NCBI RefSeq assembly: GCF_003991905.1
Contig: NZ_RSCL01000048.1
Location: forward strand, 1-48,887
Direction: 5' to 3'
Length of the DNA stretch: 48,887 nt
DNA from: Dulcicalothrix desertica PCC 7102
GTDB lineage: Bacteria > Cyanobacteriota > Cyanobacteriia > Cyanobacteriales > Nostocaceae
Position 1 is the stretch's first letter. Each line of letters begins with the position of its first letter. The notes under the pieces are model-generated. The model saw only the letters and a program-made list of their open reading frames with translations. It was not told where the DNA came from and did not search any database. The position numbers were made by a program, and so were the translations under genes. This document shows, piece by piece, positions 15,265 through 24,501 of the stretch.

Positions 15265-16224
15265 ATGAATTACACGAGCGAAACATTACATTTTCAGGTT
15301 CCTTTAACTGCACAGGCATATCATTTTGCCCGACAGTTAAGTAGTAAACAGCAAGATTCAGATAAATCTAGGCAGATTTACCTCAATACTTTGGCTGTAT
15401 ATGCGGTCAATTTCTACTGCCAATATTTAGAAGTGGAAACAGATTTAGAGCATAGTGATAGTTGGAATTCGCTCTCACATTTACTATCAGATGTAGCGGA
15501 TTTAGAAATTATAGGTGTTGGTAAATTGGAATGTCGTCCAGTTTTACCAGAAGCAAAAACAGTTAAGATTCCACCAGAAGTTTGGACTTCTCGAATTGGT
15601 TATGTTGTGGTAGAAATTAATGAAATCTCCAAAACAGCTACATTATTAGGGTTTGTCAAAGAAGTTACAACCGAAGAGTTATCCTTGAGTGACTTACAAT
15701 CTTTAACTGATTTAATAGACAATTTACAACCTGTTGCAGAAGTTTCCCCCAACCCTTCTGTAATAGAACAAGCGGTAGTACATTTGGGTCAGTGGTTGCA
15801 AAACTTATTTACATTAGATTGGCAATCTCCAGATTTAGTATTATCTCCCGCATATCGCAGTGCTATTCGTCCGAAAATTCAAGAGCCAAATTCCCAAGAA
15901 GTTAGTGTTAGTCGAGCTAAGGTGATTGACCTGGGAATACAACTAGCGTCCCACAAAGTTGCACTTGTTATTCAACTTACTACACAAACGTCGGGGTCGG
16001 TGGATATTCGTTTGCGGGTATATCCAACTGGTGACGGTATTTATTTACCACAAGGGTTGCAGTTAATTGTACTGAGTAGTGATGGCGCCGTTATCAGCGA
16101 TAATCAAGCTAGAGTTGCTGACAATTGGATGCAGCTAGAACTAGAGGAAGGACGGACTGGAGACGAATTTCAAGTCAAATTGGCTTTGGAAGATGTTAGT
16201 ATAATTGAAAATTTTATACTGTAA
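15265..16224 (+). CDS. DUF1822 family protein
   Basis: 319 aa. It begins NYTSETLHFQVPLTAQAY and includes EVWTSRIGYVVVEINE, hallmarks of the cyanobacterial DUF1822 family, which is regularly found between a sigma factor and a CHAT protein. No catalytic motif or membrane segment is visible, and it is probably a soluble adaptor or substrate of the CHAT protease. It starts 35 bp after the sigma gene with GAGGGA upstream, and the next gene follows after 28 bp, so one operon is likely. Confidence 0.8.
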   Translation: MNYTSETLHFQVPLTAQAYHFARQLSSKQQDSDKSRQIYLNTLAVYAVNFYCQYLEVETDLEHSDSWNSLSHLLSDVADLEIIGVGKLECRPVLPEAKTVKIPPEVWTSRIGYVVVEINEISKTATLLGFVKEVTTEELSLSDLQSLTDLIDNLQPVAEVSPNPSVIEQAVVHLGQWLQNLFTLDWQSPDLVLSPAYRSAIRPKIQEPNSQEVSVSRAKVIDLGIQLASHKVALVIQLTTQTSGSVDIRLRVYPTGDGIYLPQGLQLIVLSSDGAVISDNQARVADNWMQLELEEGRTGDEFQVKLALEDVSIIENFIL

Positions 16225-16252
16225 GCCCCTCGGAGCTAACAAGGAGATGCCA

Positions 16253-18148
16253 ATGGGGAAGTTAGTGATCTTGCAGCTACCGTCCGAAAATTTTGCACGG
16301 GGTTTTACTTGTATACTTCAGATTCGGGAAGATAAGGATACTACTCAAAACCTCACGCAAATTACTGGTAAATTACCAGCAAACCCCGAAATGCCACAAA
16401 GGTTAAATGATGAGTGGCGAAGCGTTTTTAATTCTGATGAAAGTTCCCGCATTCAAGCAAAAAAAGCTGCAATAACTAACTTTTCCCGCACTGATTTAGT
16501 TAAGAACTTTGTTGATTATCTCAATGATTGGCTTAATGATTCTAGGGATAAGGAATGGCAAAAAATCCGAGATGGTTTACAACAGCATTTAAGTAAGGAA
16601 GAAGAAATTAGGGTAATTATTCAAACTCAAGACCCAATTTTGCGCCGTCTTCCTTGGCAAGCTTGGAATTTATTTGCAGAAAACTACCCCAAGGCAGAAA
16701 TAGCTCTTAGTCCAATTAGTTTTCAAACCCCTAGTGATTTACCTCGTCGTCAGTCAAAAAAGGTGAGAATCCTTACGGTTTTAGGAGAAAATACAGTTGG
16801 ATTAAACAGCCCAAAAATTGATATTCAATTTGACCAGCAAGAACTAGAAAAGCTAGGCAACCAAGGAGCAGAAATAATAATTCTCAAGCAACCTTCAAAA
16901 GAAAAGTTGCGCGAATATCTTTGGCAAGAGGAAGGTTGGCATATTTTCTTTTTCGCTGGTCACAGTTCCAGCTCGGAAGATGGTAAAGTTGGTGAAATTA
17001 TTCTTAATTCCAAAGAAAAAAGTTTAAAAATTACAGAATTACAAGAAGCCCTAAAACAAGCTATTTCTCGTGGCTTGCAATTAGCTATTTTCAACTCCTG
17101 TGATGGTTTAGGTTTAGCAAACCAACTGGCTGAGTTAAATATTCGTCAGATGATTGTGATGCGGGAACCAGTCCCAGATACAGTTGCCAAAGCCTTTTTG
17201 CAACACTTTTTAACGGCGTTTGCATGTCGTAATCAGTCGTTTTATGCAGCAGTACGGGAAGCACGTTTAAGATTGGAAGATTGGGAGAAGCGGTTTCCAG
17301 GTGCGAAATGGTTGCCAGTTATTTACCAAAATCCGACTGTAATACCACCGACGTGGAAACAGTTACGGACTCGTGGCAGCATAAAGGTTGTGGAACGAAG
17401 TGTGAACTTTCCCTTCACTCCTCACCTTCGCTTGCCGTTATGGAAATTTTTAATTGGACTAATAGGATTGGGAACAGTAACAGTTATTTTTATCGTTGTT
17501 ATTCGCCCTATGCTAACTACAACAGTTTCAAAACTTTCGTCATCACCCAAACCTACAGAGTCTACGTCATCAAATTTGCCATCACCAACGCCTACATTAC
17601 AACTTCCTGCGCCTGCCAGTAATTTGCAGGCGCCTCAAGCGGTAGTTTCCGCATCACCAACCCCACAAGGGACAGGTGGTGGTTATTTCCCTTCTGTTGG
17701 TATTGCTTCAAATGTTTCCGCATCACCAACACCAACACCACAAGTGCCAGTATCTATGCCAAAGTCACCACCACCTGCGCTAACTGGGCAACCACCAGTA
17801 TCAAATATACCCAGCCAAGGTCGGAATCTTGCGTCTGTTCCTAGTTCTACTTCTAGTCCTGCTGTTAATCCTACACAATCTTCAAAGGACTCAGTTGCAA
17901 TTGAATCAGCTAAATATAGACTACAAAAGGCTTACGAAAAACGCGATCAAGCTTGGAATAATTTACAATCTGCGGAGGAAAAGTTAACAACTGATTTTGG
18001 CAGGTTTACTGAGGAAAATCCACAGCTTTATCTTAGCTATGATAAAAGAAATGCAGCAATAGAACTTTACAACAATGCAGAACAACGAGTAAAACAAGCT
18101 GAAGCAGAGCTTAAAAAATTAGAGAAGTCATACTCTGAAGAAAATTAA
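16253..18148 (+). CDS. CHAT-domain protease with membrane anchor
   Basis: 631 aa from the ATG at 16253, six bases after AAGGAG. The paralogue downstream confirms this start (MGKLVILQL). The CHAT caspase-like domain has His237 (FFFAGHSSSS) and Cys283 (FNSCDGLG), both intact. One membrane helix lies at about 395-418 (LIGLIGLGTVTVIFIVVI), followed by a Pro/Ser/Thr-rich stretch of about 130 residues and a C-terminal coiled coil (AKYRLQKAYEKRDQAWNNL). CHAT proteases cleave partner proteins in bacterial conflict and cell-death systems. Here the protease faces one side of the membrane and the coiled coil the other. It is a tandem duplicate of the next gene's CHAT domain. Confidence 0.85.
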   Translation: MGKLVILQLPSENFARGFTCILQIREDKDTTQNLTQITGKLPANPEMPQRLNDEWRSVFNSDESSRIQAKKAAITNFSRTDLVKNFVDYLNDWLNDSRDKEWQKIRDGLQQHLSKEEEIRVIIQTQDPILRRLPWQAWNLFAENYPKAEIALSPISFQTPSDLPRRQSKKVRILTVLGENTVGLNSPKIDIQFDQQELEKLGNQGAEIIILKQPSKEKLREYLWQEEGWHIFFFAGHSSSSEDGKVGEIILNSKEKSLKITELQEALKQAISRGLQLAIFNSCDGLGLANQLAELNIRQMIVMREPVPDTVAKAFLQHFLTAFACRNQSFYAAVREARLRLEDWEKRFPGAKWLPVIYQNPTVIPPTWKQLRTRGSIKVVERSVNFPFTPHLRLPLWKFLIGLIGLGTVTVIFIVVIRPMLTTTVSKLSSSPKPTESTSSNLPSPTPTLQLPAPASNLQAPQAVVSASPTPQGTGGGYFPSVGIASNVSASPTPTPQVPVSMPKSPPPALTGQPPVSNIPSQGRNLASVPSSTSSPAVNPTQSSKDSVAIESAKYRLQKAYEKRDQAWNNLQSAEEKLTTDFGRFTEENPQLYLSYDKRNAAIELYNNAEQRVKQAEAELKKLEKSYSEEN

Positions 18149-18300
18149 AGCTAAAAATAGTAAGTAATCTTTTAGCCAAGTATATAAAAGTTTAAACCGA
18201 GATGTGGACGAAAACAGATGTTAAGGACAGAGGTATAACCCAAAGTGATTTCTACATGAGACTGTTGTAAGAAACAAGCAAAGCAAGTAAGGAGATGGTG

Positions 18301-21300
18301 ATGGGGAAGTTAGTTATCTTGCAGCTACTAGAGGGAGATTTTCAACGAGGTTTTTCTTGTACAGTCCAGATTGGCTTGGATGGAGGTACTATTGAAACAC
18401 GCGCGCAAATAACTGGTCGATTACCAGCGAACCCCGACATGCCACAAAAGTTAAATGATGAGTGGCGAAGCGTTTTTAATTTTAATGAAAATTCGCGTAT
18501 TAAAGCAAAACAAGCTGGGGTAACTAACTTTTCTCACACTGACACAGTTAACAACTTTGTTGAGTATCTCAATAACTGGCTGAATAATTCTACCGACTTA
18601 GAATGGCAGAAAATTAGAGATTTTTTACAACAGTCCTTAAATAATGAAGAAGAAATTCGGGTAATTATTCAAACTAAAGACCCTATTTTACGCCGGATTC
18701 CTTGGCAAGCTTGGAATTTGTTTGCAGAGAATTATCCTTCATCAGAAATTGCTCTGAGTCCAACTACTTTTGCAACACCTGGTGATTTACCTCTCTCCAA
18801 TTCAAACAAGGTGAGAATCCTTGTTGTGTTAGGGTCAAGTACTGTAGCTGATGGTAGTCAAGAAATTGATATTACGTTTGACCAAAAAGAACTGGAGAAG
18901 TTAAAGCAGCTTGGCGCCTTTTTAAAATTCCTCAAACAACCTGACCCACAAGAGTTACGGGATTGTCTTTGGCTTGAAGAAGGCTGGGATATTTTCTTTT
19001 TTGCTGGTCATAGTTCAAGTTCTCTTGATGGTCAAGTTGGGGAAATTATTCTTAATGAGCTAGCTCAAGGCTTAAATATAACGGAACTATTTGAAGCGCT
19101 CAAAAAAGCTATTTCTCGTGGTTTGCAACTGGCAATTTTTAATTCCTGTGATGGTTTGGGTTTAGCGAAGCAACTAGCTGAACTAAATATTCGTCAAATG
19201 ATAGTCATGCGGGAACCTGTACCTGATGCAGTTGCCAAAACATTTTTAAAGCACTTTTTAACAGCATTAGCCTGTAATAATCAATCGCTGTATGCGTCGG
19301 TACGGGAAGCGCGCTTAAGGCTAGAAGAATTTAACGAGCAGTATCCCGGTGCAAAATATTTACCAGTTATTTGTCAAAATCCTACTGTAATACCGCCAAC
19401 TTGGGAAAAATTGCGGACTGGTGGGAGGATACATGGTGCAAACTGGAATCCTAACTGCCATCTTAGCCGCGAAGAGTACCAAAAACGTCAGGTTTTGCTC
19501 AGTAAAGTGAGAAACTTCTGGGTAGAAGGTGTTTTAGAAAAGCGACTGCATGGCAGGGTACTGCTTGAACTAGGGTTAGAGGAACGACTCGACGCAGTAA
19601 ATCATCCTTGGGGAATGGTATGGGAAACACCAAATCAACTCAGGCAAACTTTAGCCCCAGGTACAAGAGTTATAGATAAATTTAATGAAATGGCTTTCTG
19701 TCGAACGCTGCTAATTTTAGGTCAACCTGGCTCAGGGAAAACAATTACTTTATTATCATTAGCGCGCGATTTAATTAACCGTGCAGAAATTGATGTTAAT
19801 CAACCAATCCCCGTAGTATTTAATTTGTCTTCTTGGGGTAGCGAAAAGGCAAAGCAGACTATCGCTGATTGGCTGGTTAAAGAATTTCAACGCAGTTATA
19901 AAGTCTCTAAAAAATTTGCGCTTTTCTTGATTAAATCACAAAAGCTGCTATTAATACTTGATGGTTTAGATGAAGTGAAAGAAGAACGGCGAAATTTGTG
20001 CGTTCAAGCTTTAAATCAATTTCGCCAAGATTACGGAGAAACGGAAATTGTTATTGCAAGTCGGATTAGAGATTATGAAAGGCTAAATTATCGCTTAGAT
20101 TTGCAAAGTGCAATTTATTTACAACCACTAACAAGAGAACAAATTAATTATTATTTTGATATTGCTGGTTCCCAACTAGCAGCAGTGAGAAATTTATGGC
20201 AAGAGGATGAAACACTTCAAGAGTTAGCACAGTCTCCCCTAATGCTTGATATTATGACTCTCGCTTATCAAGGGTTGGAGAGTGAAGATTTACCGATAAT
20301 TGATTCAATAGAAGGGCGCCGAAAACATTTGCTTGATAAATACATTGAGCGGATGTTTGAACGTCGTCGTGGTTTGAAGAAGGAGCGTTATAAGAAAGAG
20401 GATTCTATGCGCTGGCTGATTTGGTTAGCGAAAAGAATGTCTTTTGAAAAAGAGACAGTATTTTTAATTGAAAGTATGCAGCCTAGCTGGTTGTTAAATA
20501 AAACGCATGAATGGATTTACCGAATTATTTTTGTGCTTGCAGTGGGCATAACTTTTCATTTACTTGGGTGTTTTTTGATTAGTCTCACTGCCGAATCAAT
20601 ATTTTCGCCAAGCCTTTATTCAATTTATGGTTCAGAATTTTATGGTTCAGAATTTACAAATAATACTACAATTTTTGAAAAGTTTATTATACTGTTTATG
20701 AATTGGAAAGTATCTTTTGTTTTAACTACTATTATTGCAATAATTAATATGATAATTATTAAGCTTCAAAGGACAAAAGAAATTAAAACATTTGAAAAAA
20801 TCAATATATCTCTATTTAAGATATATTTTATTTTTATAAAAGGAGCTTTCTTAGGGTTAATTATTGGAATACTAAATTCAGTAATTCTCACGCTAACTTC
20901 AGCAATTTTCATGCTTTTATATTTAATTCAACCTTCTCTTGCGATAATTATACTTCCACTTTTAGTTATAATTACAAATCCACTATTCATTATAATAACT
21001 AGCACTCTAATTACCTGTTTTTATATTTACAATAATAAAATACTTGCTAAGATAAGTAAAAATCAGATACTAAACAATCATAGCCAGGAACTAATAATAA
21101 ATAACTATTCATTTAATAATAAATATATTGAAAGATTAATATTTCTTTTAGTTGTGTCCTTCAATAACTCATCTGGTTTATCAATTCGGATATTTGCATT
21201 ATTTTGTGGATTAATTAGTATTTTATGTTTTGGTTTAAGAGGAGATGAATTAGAGAAAAAAGCATTCCCGAATCAAGGTATTTACAGGTCGAGTATCAAT

Positions 21301-21654
21301 GCTGCAATTTTTAGTTTGATTGGCGGGCTAATTTTGGGTCTCATTAATAAGTGGACTCTAGATTTAGAACAAGAACTTATTGCATTATCACATTATACGA
21401 ACTACGATGTATTAGGGCAAATACTTAATTATGGCATCTTTTGGGGATTGATACTTGCACTAATTCCAGCTTTATCTGTTATTAAACATATCACTCTACG
21501 AATCATTCTTTATTTCAAAAAATATACTCCTTGGAACTACGCTCGCTTCCTTGACTACGCTACAGAGCGCATATTCTTACAAAAAGTAGGTGGTGGCTAC
21601 ATCTTTATTCATCGCTTATTACAAGAACATTTTGCTTCATTAAAACTGGATTAA
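18301..21654 (+). CDS. CHAT-NACHT protein with membrane C-terminus
   Basis: 1117 aa from the ATG at 18301, after TAAGGAG. Domains: CHAT protease (1-380; His237 and Cys283 at exactly the positions of the upstream paralogue), linker (380-465), then NACHT STAND NTPase with Walker A GQPGSGKT (474-481), Walker B LLILDGLDE (Asp554) and a winged-helix-like part to about 700. The C-terminus has several hydrophobic helices from about 737 (RIIFVLAVGITFHLLGCFLI, then more up to about 1080), ending in the YIFIHRLLQEHFA motif common to cyanobacterial NACHT proteins. I infer an NTP-gated sensor that switches on a protease at the membrane, as in immune STAND systems. It is AT-rich in the membrane part. Confidence 0.85.
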   Translation: MGKLVILQLLEGDFQRGFSCTVQIGLDGGTIETRAQITGRLPANPDMPQKLNDEWRSVFNFNENSRIKAKQAGVTNFSHTDTVNNFVEYLNNWLNNSTDLEWQKIRDFLQQSLNNEEEIRVIIQTKDPILRRIPWQAWNLFAENYPSSEIALSPTTFATPGDLPLSNSNKVRILVVLGSSTVADGSQEIDITFDQKELEKLKQLGAFLKFLKQPDPQELRDCLWLEEGWDIFFFAGHSSSSLDGQVGEIILNELAQGLNITELFEALKKAISRGLQLAIFNSCDGLGLAKQLAELNIRQMIVMREPVPDAVAKTFLKHFLTALACNNQSLYASVREARLRLEEFNEQYPGAKYLPVICQNPTVIPPTWEKLRTGGRIHGANWNPNCHLSREEYQKRQVLLSKVRNFWVEGVLEKRLHGRVLLELGLEERLDAVNHPWGMVWETPNQLRQTLAPGTRVIDKFNEMAFCRTLLILGQPGSGKTITLLSLARDLINRAEIDVNQPIPVVFNLSSWGSEKAKQTIADWLVKEFQRSYKVSKKFALFLIKSQKLLLILDGLDEVKEERRNLCVQALNQFRQDYGETEIVIASRIRDYERLNYRLDLQSAIYLQPLTREQINYYFDIAGSQLAAVRNLWQEDETLQELAQSPLMLDIMTLAYQGLESEDLPIIDSIEGRRKHLLDKYIERMFERRRGLKKERYKKEDSMRWLIWLAKRMSFEKETVFLIESMQPSWLLNKTHEWIYRIIFVLAVGITFHLLGCFLISLTAESIFSPSLYSIYGSEFYGSEFTNNTTIFEKFIILFMNWKVSFVLTTIIAIINMIIIKLQRTKEIKTFEKINISLFKIYFIFIKGAFLGLIIGILNSVILTLTSAIFMLLYLIQPSLAIIILPLLVIITNPLFIIITSTLITCFYIYNNKILAKISKNQILNNHSQELIINNYSFNNKYIERLIFLLVVSFNNSSGLSIRIFALFCGLISILCFGLRGDELEKKAFPNQGIYRSSINAAIFSLIGGLILGLINKWTLDLEQELIALSHYTNYDVLGQILNYGIFWGLILALIPALSVIKHITLRIILYFKKYTPWNYARFLDYATERIFLQKVGGGYIFIHRLLQEHFASLKLD

Positions 21655-21684
21655 GGTATATAATGTTATGGAAAATTATTATCG

Positions 21685-21735
21685 ATTTTACGTCGTCTTC
21701 CTTGGCAAGCTTGGAATTTATTTGCAGATAACTAC
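21685..21735 (+). pseudogene. Fragment of a third CHAT gene
   Basis: Fifty bases match 16637-16687 of the first CHAT gene at all but a few positions (encoding RRLPWQAWNLFA). They sit 30 bp after the stop of the CHAT-NACHT gene with no flanking frame. It is most likely left from deletion or recombination between tandem CHAT copies. Confidence 0.8.
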
Positions 21736-21780
21736 TAAAATACAGGCATCGTAAATAGCAGTCATTGACACGTTTGTAAC

Positions 21781-22252
21781 CTAGTACCCCATATTTAGTT
21801 CTTGTGCTTGCGCTGCCAACTCTGCCAGAGTTTGCATTCGTGCTGCGTCAATTTGGTTTTTTATAATTAATTACATCTTCAGTTAAAACCCGGCGCCGTG
21901 TGCCGACTTTACGGTAAGGTATTTTCCCTGACTCTAATAATTCAACAAAATAAGGACGAGAAACTTGCAGCAGGTCAGCAGCTTCTTGAGTTGTAATTTC
22001 CTTTTTAGTTGAAACTATACTAACGCTATTACCTGCAGCAATTTGTGTCAAAATTTCTACAAGCAAGCTTAATGCTGCTGCTGGTATAGCTACAACTTCT
22101 TCCTCTCCATCATCTGAGATTAGCTTGAACTTCCCATGAGAGAGGTGTTTTTGTGAATATAATGCCAAGATTTGACTACTGACTTTAGCAAGTGCTACAT
22201 CCTCATGTGTGGGTGCTAGTTCCTTGATACTTCGGTTTACAGAAAGTGTCAT
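21781..22252 (-). pseudogene. Excisionase-type antitoxin, frameshifted near the end
   Basis: The first 130 codons are intact, with an HTH_17/excisionase fold at 85-130 (EITTQEAADLLQVSRPYFVE and GKIPYRKVGTRRRVL), the DNA-binding half of a cyanobacterial antitoxin family that partners PIN toxins. At VINYKK a run of six A shifts the frame and a stop follows at 21848. In the next frame the normal tail continues (IDAARMQTLAELAAQAQELN then MGY) to a TAG at 21781. No PIN gene remains downstream. The truncated 134-aa protein may still bind DNA. Confidence 0.75.
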
Positions 22253-22504
22253 TTGGCGTTTGTTTGATTAATAAAGAATTTGCTGCATATATATTATAAC
22301 ATGAATACGAAACTAGCGAAATAAACAAAATAAACGAAATAGCTCGGAAATCAAAGTATGATTTTTCAACATCAGAGGATTTTGTATCGAAAAATACAAT
22401 TATGGAAAAAGAAAAAGCTATATAGTCTTACATGGGTTATTTATAAGCTTTATTCTTATTTGTTTTGGAATGGCGCCAATCATAGTGCAAATGAATTATT
22501 TTGA

Positions 22505-22549
22505 CACGCCAACCTACCAAAACTTTTGGCACGCCAACCTACCAAAACT
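22505..22549 (+). repeat. Two direct copies of a 20-bp sequence
   Basis: CACGCCAACCTACCAAAACT occurs at 22505-22524 and 22530-22549, a 25-bp period. It lies between the divergent-decay region and the protease pair. The remaining bases of the 22253-22563 gap show nothing recognisable besides AT-rich DNA and a GGCGCC. Confidence 0.6.
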
Positions 22550-22563
22550 AATGACATGGAACA

Positions 22564-22926
22564 CTACCCTAAAGTCAATATACCTGCTTGCATATTTACT
22601 AATAATTGTTTAGTTTGTAACCATTGGCGCCCAAGTAAAACTTCTGTTAATTCTTCACCTACATGCACGGGTATATTAAAATCTTGCCCATCAATTCGTA
22701 CTTGCCCCAGATAAAGTCTAAACTCTGCTTCTCCGCGTGCTGTAAACATTGCTTGCTGTTTTATATAAGTCCATCCCAATGCATCTAAGTCTTGATTATT
22801 AATAGCTAAAAACGCGGAGAACCCTGTATCAAACATGGCATCTATCGGCAACTCTAAGCCATCCGATGCGATTAATTCAATTTCAAAAAAAAGAGCGTCC
22901 TCATCACCAAAAAAACCAGAAATCAT
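22564..22926 (-). CDS. Clan AA (retropepsin-like) aspartic protease
   Basis: 120 aa from an ATG at 22926 that overlaps the stop of the upstream gene (ATGA). It has the single Asp-Thr-Gly active site (Asp33 in MFDTGFSAFLAI) and the later LLGRQWL segment that plays the part of the hydrophobic-hydrophobic-Gly motif of retropepsins. Like those enzymes it would work as a homodimer. In cyanobacteria such genes commonly pair with a short upstream gene, as here. The substrate is unknown, and a toxin-antitoxin-like module is possible. Confidence 0.7.
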   Translation of the reverse strand: MISGFFGDEDALFFEIELIASDGLELPIDAMFDTGFSAFLAINNQDLDALGWTYIKQQAMFTARGEAEFRLYLGQVRIDGQDFNIPVHVGEELTEVLLGRQWLQTKQLLVNMQAGILTLG

Positions 22927-23240
22927 ATAGTTCCGCACACACCTGTTTCGTTGATACGAAAAGTATACAACTCTGCACCTGGATATTTCTCATGCGCGGA
23001 ATTGGCGCCAGAAAATTCATCTTTATTAATAAAATATTCGCCGCTATTGGGTTCAATCGTAATGTACCAGTTGTAATGGGTTTGCATTAAATCTGGCTTA
23101 ACTTGATCAAAAATTACTTGACAGCGCTTACGGAATTCCTCACGCTCTGTCCTCCATTGGGCTTTTTGTTCTGGAGTCCATTGGATTTCCGGGAAAATAC
23201 GTCCTCTGCGCGCGGTACGAGTAGGTTTAGTTCCGGTCAT
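22923..23240 (-). CDS. Hypothetical partner of the aspartic protease
   Basis: 105 aa. A basic N-terminus (MTGTKPTRTARRGRIFPEI) is followed by a helix rich in charged residues (EQKAQWRTEREEFRKRCQVI) and a beta-rich end (NWYITIEPNSGEYFINKDE). No known catalytic residues. Its stop codon overlaps the protease start by ATGA, so the two are co-translated. It may be the substrate or regulator of the protease. Confidence 0.65.
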   Translation of the reverse strand: MTGTKPTRTARRGRIFPEIQWTPEQKAQWRTEREEFRKRCQVIFDQVKPDLMQTHYNWYITIEPNSGEYFINKDEFSGANSAHEKYPGAELYTFRINETGVCGTI

Positions 23241-23346
23241 AACGTTCTCGTTCTCGATGTGCGATATCTATATATTAGGCGTAAAGTGGTTGAAACAACC
23301 TGCTTCTGGATGGGTAATTGTAAATTTTTCAGGTGAGTTCGACTCG

Positions 23347-23549
23347 CAGCTTCCCAAATTTCTACAGGTCAAGGGACGACCTGCGCTCTTAAAGCATTTG
23401 TTGTGCCATTTCTGTCTTACTCAGATTTTTCTGAATTTGCGTAAAAGCAGCACTATACCATCGCACACATAACAGAACAAGCACAAGGGGCTAAGTTCAC
23501 TCCCAAAAGCTTAATTTCATATCTTGCAGCAATAGATTTGTCTGCCTAA
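23347..23549 (+). pseudogene. Gene scraps in the 23241-23686 gap
   Basis: Positions 23347-23366 repeat 20 bases of the 3' end of the replication gene (24594-24613). Positions 23445-23549 form an open frame without a start, ending in a protein-like tail (HITEQAQGAKFTPKSLI) and TAA, origin unknown. The remainder of the gap shows no gene. Confidence 0.45.
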
Positions 23550-23686
23550 AAAATAAGCTACCCATCGTGGAACGTAATTAATTACCGTCTCTACAAAATC
23601 CTTGTGCTTGATTTTATTGACCAAAAGCTTCTGCTTTCAAAAACTAACAAACTACACAGCTTAACTACTAAAAGGAAGCTCAAATT

Positions 23687-24136
23687 ATGAACCTCAAAAC
23701 TAAAGTATTCGCAGTTCTACCTCTTCTCTTTGGCGCCCTTATTTTAACACCAACAAAAGCGCGCGCTAACAGTTTCACTGGTGACGTAGCAGTACAATTA
23801 ATAAACGCTCTTTACGGTGCTGGTCTGAATGGCTACGAATCAACCCATGACCCCTATGTAAATATGCTATATCATGGCGGGTCAGGCTATGTAAATATTA
23901 ATCTTGATGCTGGTAAATCTTATGGCATTGTTGGAGTTTGCGACCGCGACTGCTCAGATTTAGATATTACCGTTTACGACCAAAATGGTAATGTTATTGG
24001 CTACGATAATGATAACGATGACACCCCAGTTGTTGGTTTCACACCTCGCAGAAGTGGAACATATCAAGTCAAAGTTGATATGCCTCATTGTGGCACTGGT
24101 GCTTGTTACTACGGAGTTGGGGTTTTTGGTCGGTAA
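23687..24136 (+). CDS. Secreted protein with PPC-like beta domain
   Basis: 149 aa with GGAAG upstream. It has a clear Sec signal peptide (KTKVFAVLPLLFGALILTP, cleavage probably after KARA-N). The mature part has the pattern of bacterial pre-peptidase C-terminal domains: YVNINLDAGKSYGIVGVCD, LDITVYDQNGNVIGYDNDND, GTYQVKVDM. Paired cysteines (CDRDC and CGTGAC) suggest disulfides. Exported to periplasm or medium, probably as a binding domain; no protease is attached. It is a single-gene unit among pseudogenes. Confidence 0.7.
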   Translation: MNLKTKVFAVLPLLFGALILTPTKARANSFTGDVAVQLINALYGAGLNGYESTHDPYVNMLYHGGSGYVNINLDAGKSYGIVGVCDRDCSDLDITVYDQNGNVIGYDNDNDDTPVVGFTPRRSGTYQVKVDMPHCGTGACYYGVGVFGR

Positions 24137-24141
24137 GATAA

Positions 24142-24436
24142 TATTTTGGCAGGCTAGTTCTGATTGTGGTTGAGGTAAAGTTTTATCAAAGTTAGTAGTT
24201 GCTTTGCCTTGGCGATGATATAATCCGCTTTCTATCTGGTGAACTAATATATTGCGACTCCAACCATATTGAATAGTTTGTTGAGCGTACCATAAGCGTT
24301 GCTCTGGTAGCTTTACTTTTTCAACTAAAGCAATATTGTGATACCAAGTAATTTGTGCAAGCACCTCTTGCACAAATTGTTCGTCTGGGTATGTTTCTGC
24401 AAATGCACGCATGTATTTCAGATTGCGTGCGGCGTT
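24142..24436 (-). pseudogene. DUF1016 (YhcG-like PD-(D/E)XK nuclease) N-terminal remnant
   Basis: The minus-strand frame encodes the well-known DUF1016 N-terminal signature in order: NLKYMRAFAETYPDEQ, ITWYHNIALVEK, RLWYAQQTIQYGWSRNILVH, TLPQPQSELA. It then runs out of homology near 24142, so the catalytic domain is absent, and the first part of the N-terminus is also missing. It lies between the secreted protein and the replication gene and fills most of that gap. Confidence 0.75.
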
Positions 24437-24501
24437 TAATTTTCACGGGCAGCGTCTGAAAAAGCCCGACTATCTACTAACGCAAACTGTCGTAAAACTG
24501 A

